Positions 43,425 through 52,414 of a DNA stretch of 64,000 nt are shown one piece after another. Location: positions 2,418,001 through 2,482,000 of the forward strand of contig NC_014618.1 of the NCBI RefSeq assembly GCF_000164865.1, in the 5' to 3' direction. This stretch comes from [Enterobacter] lignolyticus SCF1 (GTDB taxonomy: Bacteria > Pseudomonadota > Gammaproteobacteria > Enterobacterales > Enterobacteriaceae). Position numbers and translations under genes: made by a program. Within the stretch, counting starts at the first letter, position 1, and each line of letters opens with the position of its first letter. The notes beneath the pieces were generated by a model. The model was not told the origin of the DNA. It made no database searches and was given only the letters and a program-made list of their open reading frames with translations.

Positions 43425-45860
43425 ATGTCTGAACATGAACTCCACGGCGGCATCAGCCGTCGTTCTCTGATTAAATCCTCAGCTATCGGTTCACTGGCGC
43501 TGGCCGCGGGCGGTCTTTCCCTGCCTTTCAGCCTGCGCGGCGCGGCGGCGGCCGTCCAGCAGGCGGCCGCACCGCACGATAGCGTCGTCTGGGGAGCCTG
43601 TTCCGTAAACTGCGGCAGCCGCTGCGCCCTGCGTCTGCACGTGCGCGATAACGAAGTGTACTGGGTGGAAACGGACAATACCGGCGATGACGTCTACGGC
43701 GACCACCAGGTGCGCGCCTGTCTGCGCGGGCGTTCAATTCGTCGGCGAATTAACCATCCCGAACGTCTCAACTACCCGATGAAACGCGTGGGCAAACGCG
43801 GCGAAGGCAAATTTGAGCGAATCAGCTGGCAGGAAGCGCTGGATACCATCTCCGGCGACCTGCAACGCATTGTCAGGCAGTACGGCAACGAAGCGGTCTA
43901 CATCAACTACTCTTCCGGCATTGTCGGCGGCAATATCACCCGCTCTTCGCCCTATGCATCGCTGGTGGCGCGCCTGATGAACTGCTACGGCGGCTATCTC
44001 AGCCATTACGGCACCTACAGCACGGCGCAAATCGCCTGCGCGATGCCCTACACCTACGGCTCAAACGACGGCAACAGCACCTCCGATATCGAAAACAGCA
44101 GGCTGGTGGTGATGTTCGGCAACAACCCGGCGGAAACCCGCATGAGCGGCGGCGGTATTACGTATTTTCTTGAGCAGGCGCGGGAGCGCTCCAACGCGCG
44201 AATGATCGTTATCGACCCGCGCTATACCGATACCGCAGCGGGGCGCGAAGATGAATGGGTTCCTGTTCGCCCGGGCACCGATGCCGCGCTGGTCGCGGGC
44301 ATCGCCTGGGTGCTGATCGATGAAAACCTCGTCGACCAGCCTTTTTTGGATAAGTACTGCGTCGGCTACGACGAGAAAACCCTGCCGGAAGGCGCGCCGG
44401 CCAACGGTCATTACAAGGCCTATATCCTCGGCCAGGGCGATGACGGCGTGGCCAAAACACCGGCCTGGGCTGCGCGTATTACCGGCGTTCCGGAAGACAA
44501 AATCATCCAGCTGGCGCGGGAGATAGGCAGCACTAAACCGGCGTATATCTGTCAGGGCTGGGGACCGCAGCGCCAGGCGAACGGCGAGCTGACCTCGCGC
44601 GCCATCGCCATGCTGGCGATTCTCACCGGCAATGTGGGCATCAGCGGCGGCAACAGCGGCGCCCGCGAGTCCACCTACACCATCACCATCGAGCGCATGC
44701 CGGTGCTTGAGAACCCGGTGAAAACCAGCATCTCCTGCTTTAGCTGGACCGACGCAATCGCCCGCGGCCCGGAAATGACCAAAAAGCGCGACGGCGTGCG
44801 CGGCAAAGATAAGCTCGACGTCCCCATCAAGTTTATCTGGAACTATGCGGGTAATACCCTTACCAACCAGCATTCCGACATCAACAAAACGCACGACATT
44901 TTGCAGGATGACAGCCAGTGCGAAATGATTGTGGTGATCGACAACTTTATGACCTCTTCGGCGAAGTATGCCGACATCCTGCTGCCGGACCTGATGACCG
45001 TCGAACAGGAGGACATCATCCCGAACGACTATGCGGGCAACATGGGGTATCTGATTTTCCTGCAGCCGGTTACCGCGCCGAAATTTGAGCGTAAACCCAT
45101 CTACTGGATCATGAGCGAAGTGGCGAAGCGCCTTGGCCCGGACGTCTATCAGAAATTTACCGAAGGGCGTACGCAGTCGCAGTGGCTGCAGCACCTGTAC
45201 GCCAAAATGGTCGCCAAAGATCCGCAGCTCCCCGCCTATGACGAACTGAAAGCGATGGGAATCTACAAACGTAAAGATCCGAACGGCCATTTTGTGGCCT
45301 ACAAGGCGTTTCGCGACGACCCGGTCGCCAGCCCGCTGAAAACGCCGTCGGGCAAAATTGAGATCTACTCCGCCAGGCTTGCGCAAATTGCCGCCAGCTG
45401 GCAGCTGGAGAAAGACGAAACCATCAGCCCGCTGCCGGTGTACGCCTCCACCTTTGAAGGCTGGGATGACCCGCAGCGCCGCGACTATCCGCTCCAGCTG
45501 TTCGGCTTCCACTATAAAGCGCGAACCCACTCCAGCTACGGCAACATCGACGTGCTGCAGGCCGCCTGTCGGCAGGAAGTGTGGATAAACCCGGCAGATG
45601 CCGCCAGGCGCGGCATCGCCAACGGCGATATGGTGCGCGTCTTCAACGCCCGCGGCGAGCTGCGTATTCCGGCCAAAGTAACGCCGCGCATCATGCCCGG
45701 GGTCAGCGCCATGGGCCAGGGCGCCTGGCACGACGCCAGTATGGGCGGCGATCGTATCGATCGCGGCGCCTGTATCAATACGCTCACGACCCATCGTCCC
45801 TCTCCGCTGGCAAAGGGTAACCCCCAGCACACGAATCTGGTGGAAATTGAGAAGGTCTGA
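43425..45860 (+). CDS. ynfE: YnfE/YnfF-type DMSO reductase-family molybdoenzyme
   Basis: An 811-residue exported catalytic subunit. Twin-arginine signal S-R-R-S-L-I-K (about 11-17), [4Fe-4S] ligands C-S-V-N-C-G-S-R-C and a fourth Cys in R-A-C-L-R-G (about 59-107), and the Mo-ligand serine in Y-G-T-Y-S-T-A-Q. In E. coli YnfE/YnfF reduce selenate and possibly S-/N-oxides and work with the FeS subunit YnfG and anchor YnfH. Here only one catalytic gene is present and dmsD follows directly. It could be YnfE or YnfF; the symbol is a choice. The electron donor is unclear. Confidence 0.9.
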   Translation: MSEHELHGGISRRSLIKSSAIGSLALAAGGLSLPFSLRGAAAAVQQAAAPHDSVVWGACSVNCGSRCALRLHVRDNEVYWVETDNTGDDVYGDHQVRACLRGRSIRRRINHPERLNYPMKRVGKRGEGKFERISWQEALDTISGDLQRIVRQYGNEAVYINYSSGIVGGNITRSSPYASLVARLMNCYGGYLSHYGTYSTAQIACAMPYTYGSNDGNSTSDIENSRLVVMFGNNPAETRMSGGGITYFLEQARERSNARMIVIDPRYTDTAAGREDEWVPVRPGTDAALVAGIAWVLIDENLVDQPFLDKYCVGYDEKTLPEGAPANGHYKAYILGQGDDGVAKTPAWAARITGVPEDKIIQLAREIGSTKPAYICQGWGPQRQANGELTSRAIAMLAILTGNVGISGGNSGARESTYTITIERMPVLENPVKTSISCFSWTDAIARGPEMTKKRDGVRGKDKLDVPIKFIWNYAGNTLTNQHSDINKTHDILQDDSQCEMIVVIDNFMTSSAKYADILLPDLMTVEQEDIIPNDYAGNMGYLIFLQPVTAPKFERKPIYWIMSEVAKRLGPDVYQKFTEGRTQSQWLQHLYAKMVAKDPQLPAYDELKAMGIYKRKDPNGHFVAYKAFRDDPVASPLKTPSGKIEIYSARLAQIAASWQLEKDETISPLPVYASTFEGWDDPQRRDYPLQLFGFHYKARTHSSYGNIDVLQAACRQEVWINPADAARRGIANGDMVRVFNARGELRIPAKVTPRIMPGVSAMGQGAWHDASMGGDRIDRGACINTLTTHRPSPLAKGNPQHTNLVEIEKV

Positions 45861-45877
45861 GATCATAGTGACACTCC

Positions 45878-45908
45878 GGAGGCGGGAAACGCTCGCCTCC
45901 TTCGTTTT
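45878..45908 (+). terminator. attenuator between ynfE and dmsD
   Basis: GGAGGCG/CGCCTCC stem with a nine-base loop followed by TTCGTTTTG. It probably gives partial termination before dmsD. Confidence 0.6.
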
Positions 45909-45922
45909 GTGGAAATAACGTT

Positions 45923-46537
45923 ATGACAACACGCCAGCAAGGCGACGCATTCGCTTTTACCGCCCGTATTCTGGGCGCCCTGTTCTATTTTGCCCCCGAC
46001 AGCGAGCAGGCAGCGCCGCTGGTCAACGCGTTTACCGACGGCTCCTGGAGCGAACAGTGGCCCGATGCGCTGCCGCAGGCCGATGAGCTTTCCGCCCGCT
46101 TCAGCGCCCCCTGCGACGAAGCGCTGCCTGAAGCATTTCAGCGTCTGTTTATCGGCCCGTGGGCGCTGCCGGCGCCGCCATGGGGCTCGGTCTGGCTGGA
46201 TCGGGAAAACGTGCTGTTCGGCGACTCAACGCTGGCGCTGCGCCAGTGGATGCGCGAGAACGGTATCGCCTTTGACAGCGAACAGAACGAGCCGGAAGAC
46301 CACTTCGGTACCCTGCTGATGCTCGGCGCCTGGCTGCGGGAAAACGGCCGGGACGACGCCTGGCAGCAGCTGATGGCCTGGCACGTGCTGCCGTGGGCGA
46401 ACCGCTTTTTGCAGGTGTTCGTCCAGCATGCAGGACACCCGTTTTATCAGGCTCTGGGCCAGCTGACGCAGCACACCCTGCAGGTGTGGCAGTCGCAGCT
46501 GCTGATCCCGGTCGCTGAAAAAGACCTGTTCCGCTAG
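45923..46537 (+). CDS. dmsD: Tat proofreading chaperone DmsD
   Basis: A 204-residue all-helical cytoplasmic chaperone of the TorD/DmsD family, same length as E. coli DmsD. It binds Tat signal peptides of DmsA and YnfE/F until cofactor loading is complete. The conserved W-G-S-V-W-L-D and E-P-E-D-H-F-G-T-L-L binding-cleft motifs are present, as is W-H-V-L-P-W-A. It is the partner of the preceding molybdoenzyme. Confidence 0.94.
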   Translation: MTTRQQGDAFAFTARILGALFYFAPDSEQAAPLVNAFTDGSWSEQWPDALPQADELSARFSAPCDEALPEAFQRLFIGPWALPAPPWGSVWLDRENVLFGDSTLALRQWMRENGIAFDSEQNEPEDHFGTLLMLGAWLRENGRDDAWQQLMAWHVLPWANRFLQVFVQHAGHPFYQALGQLTQHTLQVWQSQLLIPVAEKDLFR

Positions 46538-46693
46538 TGCTTCTGCGCCTGCCTGCGGGCGGGCGCAGTGGTTCAACATTCGCGTGACAACGTCACGAAA
46601 TGCGTTTTTGTGTCCCTTCGGCATTTTTCGCTTTTGCCAACTCGCCGGTTTCCACTCACAATACGGTATCACTCTGATTAATCATTGAAACGC

Positions 46694-47989
46694 ATGCAAC
46701 GTCTCCACGCCTGGCCCGACATTCACGCCATGTTCCGCCGCCTGCTGATTGCGGTGATCCTCGGTATTCTCGCCGCGCTGGCGGTCGCGCTGTTTCGTCA
46801 TGCGATGCTGGTGCTGGAATGGCTGCTGCTCAGTAACGACAGCGGCAGCCTGGTGAATGCCGCCGCAAGCCTGCCCGGGTGGCGGCGCTTTCTGACGCCG
46901 GCGCTCGGCGGGCTGGCGGCGGGGACTCTGCTCTGGGGATGGCAGCGCTATACCCGGCAGCGTCCCCACGCGCCCACTGACTACATGGAGGCGCTGGAAA
47001 CCGGCGACGGGCAGTTCGACTACGGCGCGAGCCTGGTGAAATCGCTGGCGTCTCTGCTGGTAGTCGTCAGCGGCAGCGCCATTGGCCGCGAAGGGGCGAT
47101 GATCCTGCTGGCCGCGCTGGCGGCGTCCTGGTTTGCCCAGCGCTTCACGCCCAAATCCGAATGGAAGCTGTGGATAGCCTGCGGCGCCGCCGCGGGGATG
47201 GCCAGCGCCTATCACGCGCCGCTGGCGGGCAGCCTGTTTATCGCCGAGATCCTCTTCGGCACGCTGATGCTCGCCTCGCTCGGCCCGGTGGTCGTGGCGG
47301 CCGTGGTCGCCCTGCTCACCACCAACCTGCTGAGCGGCGGCCCGGCGCTGCTGTACAGCGTCCACATGGACGCGCCGCTGACCGCCGCCAGCTATGCGTT
47401 GATGCTGGCGACCGGTCTGCTGACCGGGCTGTGCGGCCCGCTGTTTATCTGGGGGATGGGCGCTAGCCACTCGCTGTTTTTGCGCCTCAGGCTCTCCCCG
47501 CCGTGGCAGCTGGCGCTCGGCGGCGTTATCGTCGGGCTGCTGTCGCTGCTCACCCCTGCGGTCTGGGGCAACGGCTATAGCGTGGTGCAGGGCTATCTGC
47601 TGACGCCGCCGGTCTTTAGCGTTATCGCCGGGGTGTTTATCTGTAAGCTGCTTGCCGTGCTTGCCAGCAGCGGCTCCGGCGCGCCGGGCGGCGTCTTCAC
47701 GCCCACCCTGTTTGTCGGTATGGCGGTCGGGATGCTGTTTGCGCGCATGTGGGGAGTATGGCTGCCGCACGGCGACGAGGTGGCAATACTGATGGGATTA
47801 ACGGGAATGGCGACGCTGCTGGCGGCAACAACGCATGCGCCGATCATGGCGACGCTGATGATTTGTGAAATGACCGGGCAGTATACGCTGCTGCCCGGTT
47901 TACTGATGTCCTGCGTGGTGGCGTCGGTGCTGTCGAGGACGTTACGCCACGACTCTATCTACCGCCAGCACGTCGCCGAACATCGTTAA
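46694..47989 (+). CDS. clcB: voltage-gated ClC-type chloride channel ClcB
   Basis: Inner-membrane ClC-family protein of 431 residues from the ATG used. Selectivity motifs G-S-A-I-G-R-E-G (about 116-123), G-S-G-A-P-G-G-V-F (about 322-330) and the final T-L-x-x-D-S-I-Y are present. ClcB helps extreme acid resistance by carrying Cl-/H+. The start is uncertain: ATG at 46694 has a weak site, and the E. coli entry begins at a Met 12 residues later (46730). Its end overlaps the convergent bioD2 gene by 48 bases. Confidence 0.92.
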   Translation: MQRLHAWPDIHAMFRRLLIAVILGILAALAVALFRHAMLVLEWLLLSNDSGSLVNAAASLPGWRRFLTPALGGLAAGTLLWGWQRYTRQRPHAPTDYMEALETGDGQFDYGASLVKSLASLLVVVSGSAIGREGAMILLAALAASWFAQRFTPKSEWKLWIACGAAAGMASAYHAPLAGSLFIAEILFGTLMLASLGPVVVAAVVALLTTNLLSGGPALLYSVHMDAPLTAASYALMLATGLLTGLCGPLFIWGMGASHSLFLRLRLSPPWQLALGGVIVGLLSLLTPAVWGNGYSVVQGYLLTPPVFSVIAGVFICKLLAVLASSGSGAPGGVFTPTLFVGMAVGMLFARMWGVWLPHGDEVAILMGLTGMATLLAATTHAPIMATLMICEMTGQYTLLPGLLMSCVVASVLSRTLRHDSIYRQHVAEHR

Positions 47990-48637
47990 GTCGATGTACT
48001 GGCTCAGCTCGCGCTGCTCGGCGCGCGGCAGATACGGCAGCTCGCCAACCAGCGGCCCCGGCAATTTCTTGCTCAGCACCTCAATGATTTCGGCGTAGTG
48101 CGCAAGCCCCGGGTTGATCCGGTTCGCCACCCAGCCAATCAGCGGCAGGCCGTCGTTGGCGATAGCCTGGGCGGTCAGCAGCGCGTGGTTGATGCACCCT
48201 TCCTGGATCCCCACCACCATCAGTACCGGCAGCTGTTCCTGGACAACCCATTCGGACAGCGGACGCAGATCGTTCATCAGGCTGCGCCAGCCGCCGGTTC
48301 CCTCAACCACCACGTGATCGACCTGCCCGCTGAGCGTACTCAAGCCGTTGGACAGCAGCGAATAGTTGATTGGACAGCTGTGTGCGACGCTGCTTTCCTC
48401 TTCGCTGAGCGCGATCGGATTCACTTCGTCATAGGACAGCGCCAGCGTAGAAACGCTTTGCAGCACCAGCGCGTCTTTATTGCGCAGACCGTCCGGCGTT
48501 TCTTTGCTGCCCTTAGCGACAGGTTTGTACCCTGCCACGCTTTTCCCGCTGGCAGCGAGCGCCTGAAGCAGCGCGCGGGACACGACTGTTTTGCCAACAG
48601 AGGTATCAGTACCGGTAATAAAGAAACGCTTAAGCAT
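47942..48637 (-). CDS. bioD2: dethiobiotin synthetase-like BioD2 (YnfK)
   Basis: ATP-dependent carboxylase of 231 residues, the same length as E. coli YnfK. P-loop G-T-D-T-S-V-G-K-T (about 8-16), K-P-V-A-K-G-S (about 42-48) and the V-V-E-G-T-G-G-W motif (about 112-119). It resembles BioD, which closes the ureido ring of biotin, but its physiological role is not fixed. GGAG precedes the start at 48637. The last 48 bases are shared with the end of clcB on the other strand. Confidence 0.93.
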   Translation of the reverse strand: MLKRFFITGTDTSVGKTVVSRALLQALAASGKSVAGYKPVAKGSKETPDGLRNKDALVLQSVSTLALSYDEVNPIALSEEESSVAHSCPINYSLLSNGLSTLSGQVDHVVVEGTGGWRSLMNDLRPLSEWVVQEQLPVLMVVGIQEGCINHALLTAQAIANDGLPLIGWVANRINPGLAHYAEIIEVLSKKLPGPLVGELPYLPRAEQRELSQYIDLTMFGDVLAVDRVVA

Positions 48638-48764
48638 AGCTAACTCCACAACAACACGAGTGAAATATCAATAAAAGTAATAATTCAGTGTGGTGAAAGT
48701 CTACGTGATGCCTTTACCGGCAAGATTGAGATAGCGCAATTTTTCCGTTAACAGTGAAAAAATG

Positions 48765-49985
48765 TTAACCCTGTAACAGTCTGATGAGCAACGATCCGTT
48801 ATAGAGCGCATCTTTTACCAGCGCGGCGCCGGTCATCGTACCCCGGTTAAGAAACTGCGTGCTCTCTACCGCAATATGTTTACTGTAGGCAGGTAAGGAT
48901 TGCTGATGAATACAGGCGCCAATCGCAGGGAACAGAATGTCGGACGCCAGGTTGAACGGCGATCCGATAAGAATTTTTTGCGGATTAAATAAATTCACCA
49001 TAATGGCGAGAATGCGGCCGACGTGGGTGCCCACGCCGCTGATGATATCCTTTGCCAGCAGGTCGCCCAGCAGCGCCGCCTGGCACAGCCACTCCACCGT
49101 CAGCGGCTGCTGATGCAGCATTGAACTCATCGACTGCTTCATGCGCACCTGGGTAAGATCCAGCACGCTCTCAACGCTGGCGATGGTTTCCAGGCAGCCG
49201 TGGTTGCCGCAGTAGCAGCGCTTGCCGTACGGGTCGACCTGGGTATGGCCTATCTCCACCAGGCTGCTGCTGCCGGCGTGCAGCAGGCGGCCATCGGTAA
49301 TGACGCCTGCGCCAACGTTATGGTCGATAACCACCTGAATCACGTCCCGCGCGCCGCGGGAGGCACCGAACAGCGCTTCGGCCATCGTCCAGGCGCTGAT
49401 GTCATGCTGAATATAGACCGGTACGCCGGTACGCGATTCCAGCGCTTCCCCAAGGGGCATCTCTTTAACATCGTCATAAAACGGCATGCGGTGAACAATG
49501 CCGTTTTCCGTATCAATAATGCCTGGCAGCGTAATCGCGATAGCCGTCAGCCTTTCAAGCTTCTGCTGATGGCGAATAAAAAACGCGTCAATATGTTGAA
49601 TCACCCGTTCGAGGAACGGCTGCGGCGACTGGAGCGGGAGCTCCTGCTGCTCTTCCACCACCAGCTTGCTGCTGAGGTCGCGCAGCGCGAGGTTAATCTC
49701 TCCCCGGCTGATACGCAGCGACAGATAGTGCCAGGCCTCCGTTTCGACCATCAGCCCGACCGCCGGACGACCGCGGCTGCCCGGCTCCTGGATTTCAGTT
49801 TCCTGAACCAGATGGGCTTCCAGCATTTCGCGGACGATTTTCGTGATGCTGGCAGGAGCAAGCTGAGCAAGGCGCGAAAGGTCAATGCGGGACACCGGGC
49901 CGAGCTGATCAATAAGGCGATACACCGCCCCGGCATTGGTCTGCTTAATCTGATCAATATGCCCTGGTTGACTTTCAGCTACCAC
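48765..49985 (-). CDS. mlc: ROK-family glucose repressor Mlc
   Basis: A 406-residue repressor, same length and nearly the same sequence as E. coli Mlc. N-terminal winged helix (about 15-75), ROK zinc motif C-Y-C-G-N-H-G-C (about 257-264, after G-H-T-Q-V-D-P-Y-G-K-R) and the sugar-kinase-like fold. Mlc represses ptsG, ptsHI and mal genes and is sequestered by dephosphorylated EIICB-Glc. The start is a GTG at 49985 with AGGGAG upstream, giving M-V-A-E-S-Q-P-G-H as in E. coli. Confidence 0.96.
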   Translation of the reverse strand: MVAESQPGHIDQIKQTNAGAVYRLIDQLGPVSRIDLSRLAQLAPASITKIVREMLEAHLVQETEIQEPGSRGRPAVGLMVETEAWHYLSLRISRGEINLALRDLSSKLVVEEQQELPLQSPQPFLERVIQHIDAFFIRHQQKLERLTAIAITLPGIIDTENGIVHRMPFYDDVKEMPLGEALESRTGVPVYIQHDISAWTMAEALFGASRGARDVIQVVIDHNVGAGVITDGRLLHAGSSSLVEIGHTQVDPYGKRCYCGNHGCLETIASVESVLDLTQVRMKQSMSSMLHQQPLTVEWLCQAALLGDLLAKDIISGVGTHVGRILAIMVNLFNPQKILIGSPFNLASDILFPAIGACIHQQSLPAYSKHIAVESTQFLNRGTMTGAALVKDALYNGSLLIRLLQG

Positions 49986-50094
49986 CGCGGACTCCCTTAT
50001 TTTCGCGCTTCGAAATAATCTTGGGGCTATGGTGAAGCACTTCAACGCCAGTCGTCAAATTTTTGCTTCGCCGTGTGATTTACTGCACATAATT

Positions 50095-51009
50095 TCATTC
50101 ATTTACGGCGAAACTGTGCACATTCGCGGCGGCCAGCAGCTGCTGGCGAAAACGCATCGCCGACTGGCTCATCTCATGGTGTTTTGCCCAGACCAGCCAC
50201 ATCTCCGACACCGCATCCTGTTCAGCTATCGGCAGCCAGCGCATTTCATTGAGCTGAACGCGCTTAAACGAGGCCGGCAGAATGGAGACGCCAAGCCCGG
50301 CGGCCACGAGTCCGATGATGGTCATCGCCTCGCCCACCTCCTGGGTAATCACCGGAGCGCCATAGCGGCGCAGCAGGCCCAGAATATCGTCGTACAGCCC
50401 CGTGCCGACCTGCGGGTCAAAAAACACCAGCGGCTCCGTCACCAGCTCCGCCAGGCTGACCTGCGCCTGAGCGGCCAGCGGATGATCGCGATGGATCATC
50501 GCCAGCAGCGGTTCACGCAGGATAATCTGCCATTCGAGCGTCTCCGGGAGCTGCGTTTTGCGCATCAGGCCCAGATCCAGCGCGCCTTCGTTCAGCGGCG
50601 TTATCTGCTCACGGGTATTGCTTTCCCGCGTCTGAATATGCACATCCGGGTGCTGGCGGCGAAACAGCGACAGCGTGTCGGAGACCGCTTTAATAAACGG
50701 CGCTGACGAGGTAAAGCCAATACGCAGCTCGCCGGTTTCGCCCTGATGGAGCCTGGCGGCGCGGGCCGCGCTCTCTTCGACCTGCATCAGGATCTGCTGA
50801 CAGTCGGCAAGAAACTGTTTTCCGGCTTCGGTAAGGCTGACGCTTCGGTTGGTGCGCGCCAGCAGCCTGGCGCCAATTTCATTTTCAAGGGTTTGAATCT
50901 GCTGGCTTAACGGCGGCTGGGAGATGTTAAGGCGGGCGGCAGCGCGGCCAAAATGCAGCTCCTGGGCCACCGCCACGAAATAGCGCAGATGACGCAGCTC
51001 AATATTCAT
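50095..51009 (-). CDS. ynfL: LysR regulator YnfL
   Basis: LysR-type regulator of 304 residues: N-terminal HTH (R-H-L-R-Y-F-V-A-V-A-Q-E-L-H-F-G-R-A-A-A-R-L-N-I at about 6-29, shortened CbnR/BenM style) and an effector domain. It is divergent from ynfM with 118 bases between, as in E. coli, and probably controls that transporter gene. The inducer is unknown. Confidence 0.9.
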   Translation of the reverse strand: MNIELRHLRYFVAVAQELHFGRAAARLNISQPPLSQQIQTLENEIGARLLARTNRSVSLTEAGKQFLADCQQILMQVEESAARAARLHQGETGELRIGFTSSAPFIKAVSDTLSLFRRQHPDVHIQTRESNTREQITPLNEGALDLGLMRKTQLPETLEWQIILREPLLAMIHRDHPLAAQAQVSLAELVTEPLVFFDPQVGTGLYDDILGLLRRYGAPVITQEVGEAMTIIGLVAAGLGVSILPASFKRVQLNEMRWLPIAEQDAVSEMWLVWAKHHEMSQSAMRFRQQLLAAANVHSFAVNE

Positions 51010-51127
51010 ACGTTTAAAATATCATTTGAGATTATTAATATATTAGACAGAATATTCACAATTTCCTACCCTGATTCTGTGACCTGTGTCGTCTTCTTTA
51101 TTCGCTGTTATCACCAAGGATCTTCCC

Positions 51128-52378
51128 GTGAGTCGTACAACCACCGTTGATAATGTTCCGGCAACCACGATCAACGATACTCGCCCTGCCCAGCCGGGTC
51201 AGTTTATCCAGCGCGGTACTCCCCAGTTTATTCGCGTCACCCTGGCGCTCTTCTCCGCCGGTCTGGCGACCTTCGCGCTGCTCTACTGCGTACAGCCGAT
51301 TTTGCCGGTGCTGTCGAACGAGTTCGGCGTATCGCCCGCCAGCGCCAGCGTTTCGCTTTCCATCTCCACGGCGCTGCTGGCGGTGGGTCTACTGTTTACC
51401 GGCCCGCTTTCTGACGCTATCGGCCGTAAACAGGTCATGGTCACCGCGCTGCTGCTGGCCTCCTGCTGCACCCTGCTGTCGACGCTGATGACCAGCTGGC
51501 AGGGCATTCTGATTATGCGCGCCCTGATCGGCCTGTCGCTGAGCGGCGTGGCGGCGGTGGGCATGACTTACCTGAGTGAAGAAATTCACCCGAGCTTCGT
51601 CGCCTTCTCGATGGGGCTGTATATCAGCGGTAACTCTATTGGCGGCATGAGCGGGCGTCTCATCACCGGGGTTATTACCGATTTCTTCGGCTGGCGCGCG
51701 GCGATTGCGATTATCGGCTGTTTTGCGCTGGCCGCCGCGCTGATGTTCTGGCGTATTCTGCCCGACTCGCGCCATTTCAAAGCGACATCGCTGCGCCCGA
51801 AATCGCTGCTGATCAACTTCCGCCTGCACTGGCGCGACCGCGGGTTGCCGTTGCTGTTTCTTGAAGGCTTCCTGCTGATGGGCTCCTTCGTCACGCTGTT
51901 TAACTACATCGGCTATCGCCTGATGATGTCGCCGTGGTCGCTCAGCCAGGCGGTAGTGGGCCTGCTGTCGCTCGCCTACCTCACCGGCACCTGGAGCTCG
52001 CCGAAAGCGGGCGCCATGACGCAGCGCTACGGGCGCGGACCGGTGATGGTCACCGCGACCGGCGTGATGCTGTTTGGCCTGCTGATGACGCTGTTTTCCT
52101 CGCTGTGGCTGATTTTCGCCGGGATGCTGCTGTTCTCGGCCGGGTTCTTCGCCGCCCACTCCGTCGCCAGCAGCTGGATAGGCCCGCGCGCCCGTCGCGC
52201 CCGCGGGCAGGCGTCGTCGCTGTATCTGTTCAGCTACTATCTCGGCTCCAGTATTGCCGGTACGGCAGGCGGCGTGTTCTGGCACAACTACGGCTGGAAC
52301 GGCGTCGGCGGGTTCATCGCGTTGATGCTGGTTCTCGCCGTGCTGACCGGCAGCCTTCTGCACCGCCGCCTGCGCTAA
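51128..52378 (+). CDS. ynfM: MFS transporter YnfM
   Basis: Inner-membrane 12-helix MFS transporter of 416 residues, close to E. coli YnfM (417), linked to arabinose efflux and drug export. The start is a GTG at 51128 with AAGGA seven bases upstream, giving M-S-R-T-T-T-V-D as in E. coli; an open frame 42 bases further upstream lacks support. Motif G-P-L-S-D-A-I-G-R-K-Q-V in loop 2-3. Confidence 0.92.
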   Translation: MSRTTTVDNVPATTINDTRPAQPGQFIQRGTPQFIRVTLALFSAGLATFALLYCVQPILPVLSNEFGVSPASASVSLSISTALLAVGLLFTGPLSDAIGRKQVMVTALLLASCCTLLSTLMTSWQGILIMRALIGLSLSGVAAVGMTYLSEEIHPSFVAFSMGLYISGNSIGGMSGRLITGVITDFFGWRAAIAIIGCFALAAALMFWRILPDSRHFKATSLRPKSLLINFRLHWRDRGLPLLFLEGFLLMGSFVTLFNYIGYRLMMSPWSLSQAVVGLLSLAYLTGTWSSPKAGAMTQRYGRGPVMVTATGVMLFGLLMTLFSSLWLIFAGMLLFSAGFFAAHSVASSWIGPRARRARGQASSLYLFSYYLGSSIAGTAGGVFWHNYGWNGVGGFIALMLVLAVLTGSLLHRRLR

Positions 52379-52382
52379 CTCA

Positions 52383-52414
52383 CGGAATATGCCCGCAGAT
52401 GCGGGCATATTCCG
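52383..52414. terminator. 14-pair hairpin between convergent ynfM and osmC
   Basis: A perfect CGGAATATGCCCGC/GCGGGCATATTCCG stem with a four-base loop fills almost the whole gap between the two stop codons. No T-run is present. It marks the point where E. coli gene order breaks. Confidence 0.6.

Noticed and set aside
44061..45866. 601-codon open frame on the minus strand
   Set aside because: It is the antisense shadow of ynfE, produced by high-GC codon use; no ribosome site and composition typical of shadow frames (His/Arg/Val/Gly-rich).
46682..47770. 362-codon minus-strand frame opposite clcB
   Set aside because: Arg/Gln-rich shadow frame of a membrane-protein gene.
51389..52408. 339-codon minus-strand frame opposite ynfM
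   Set aside because: Gln/Arg/His-rich low-complexity translation opposite a clear MFS transporter gene.
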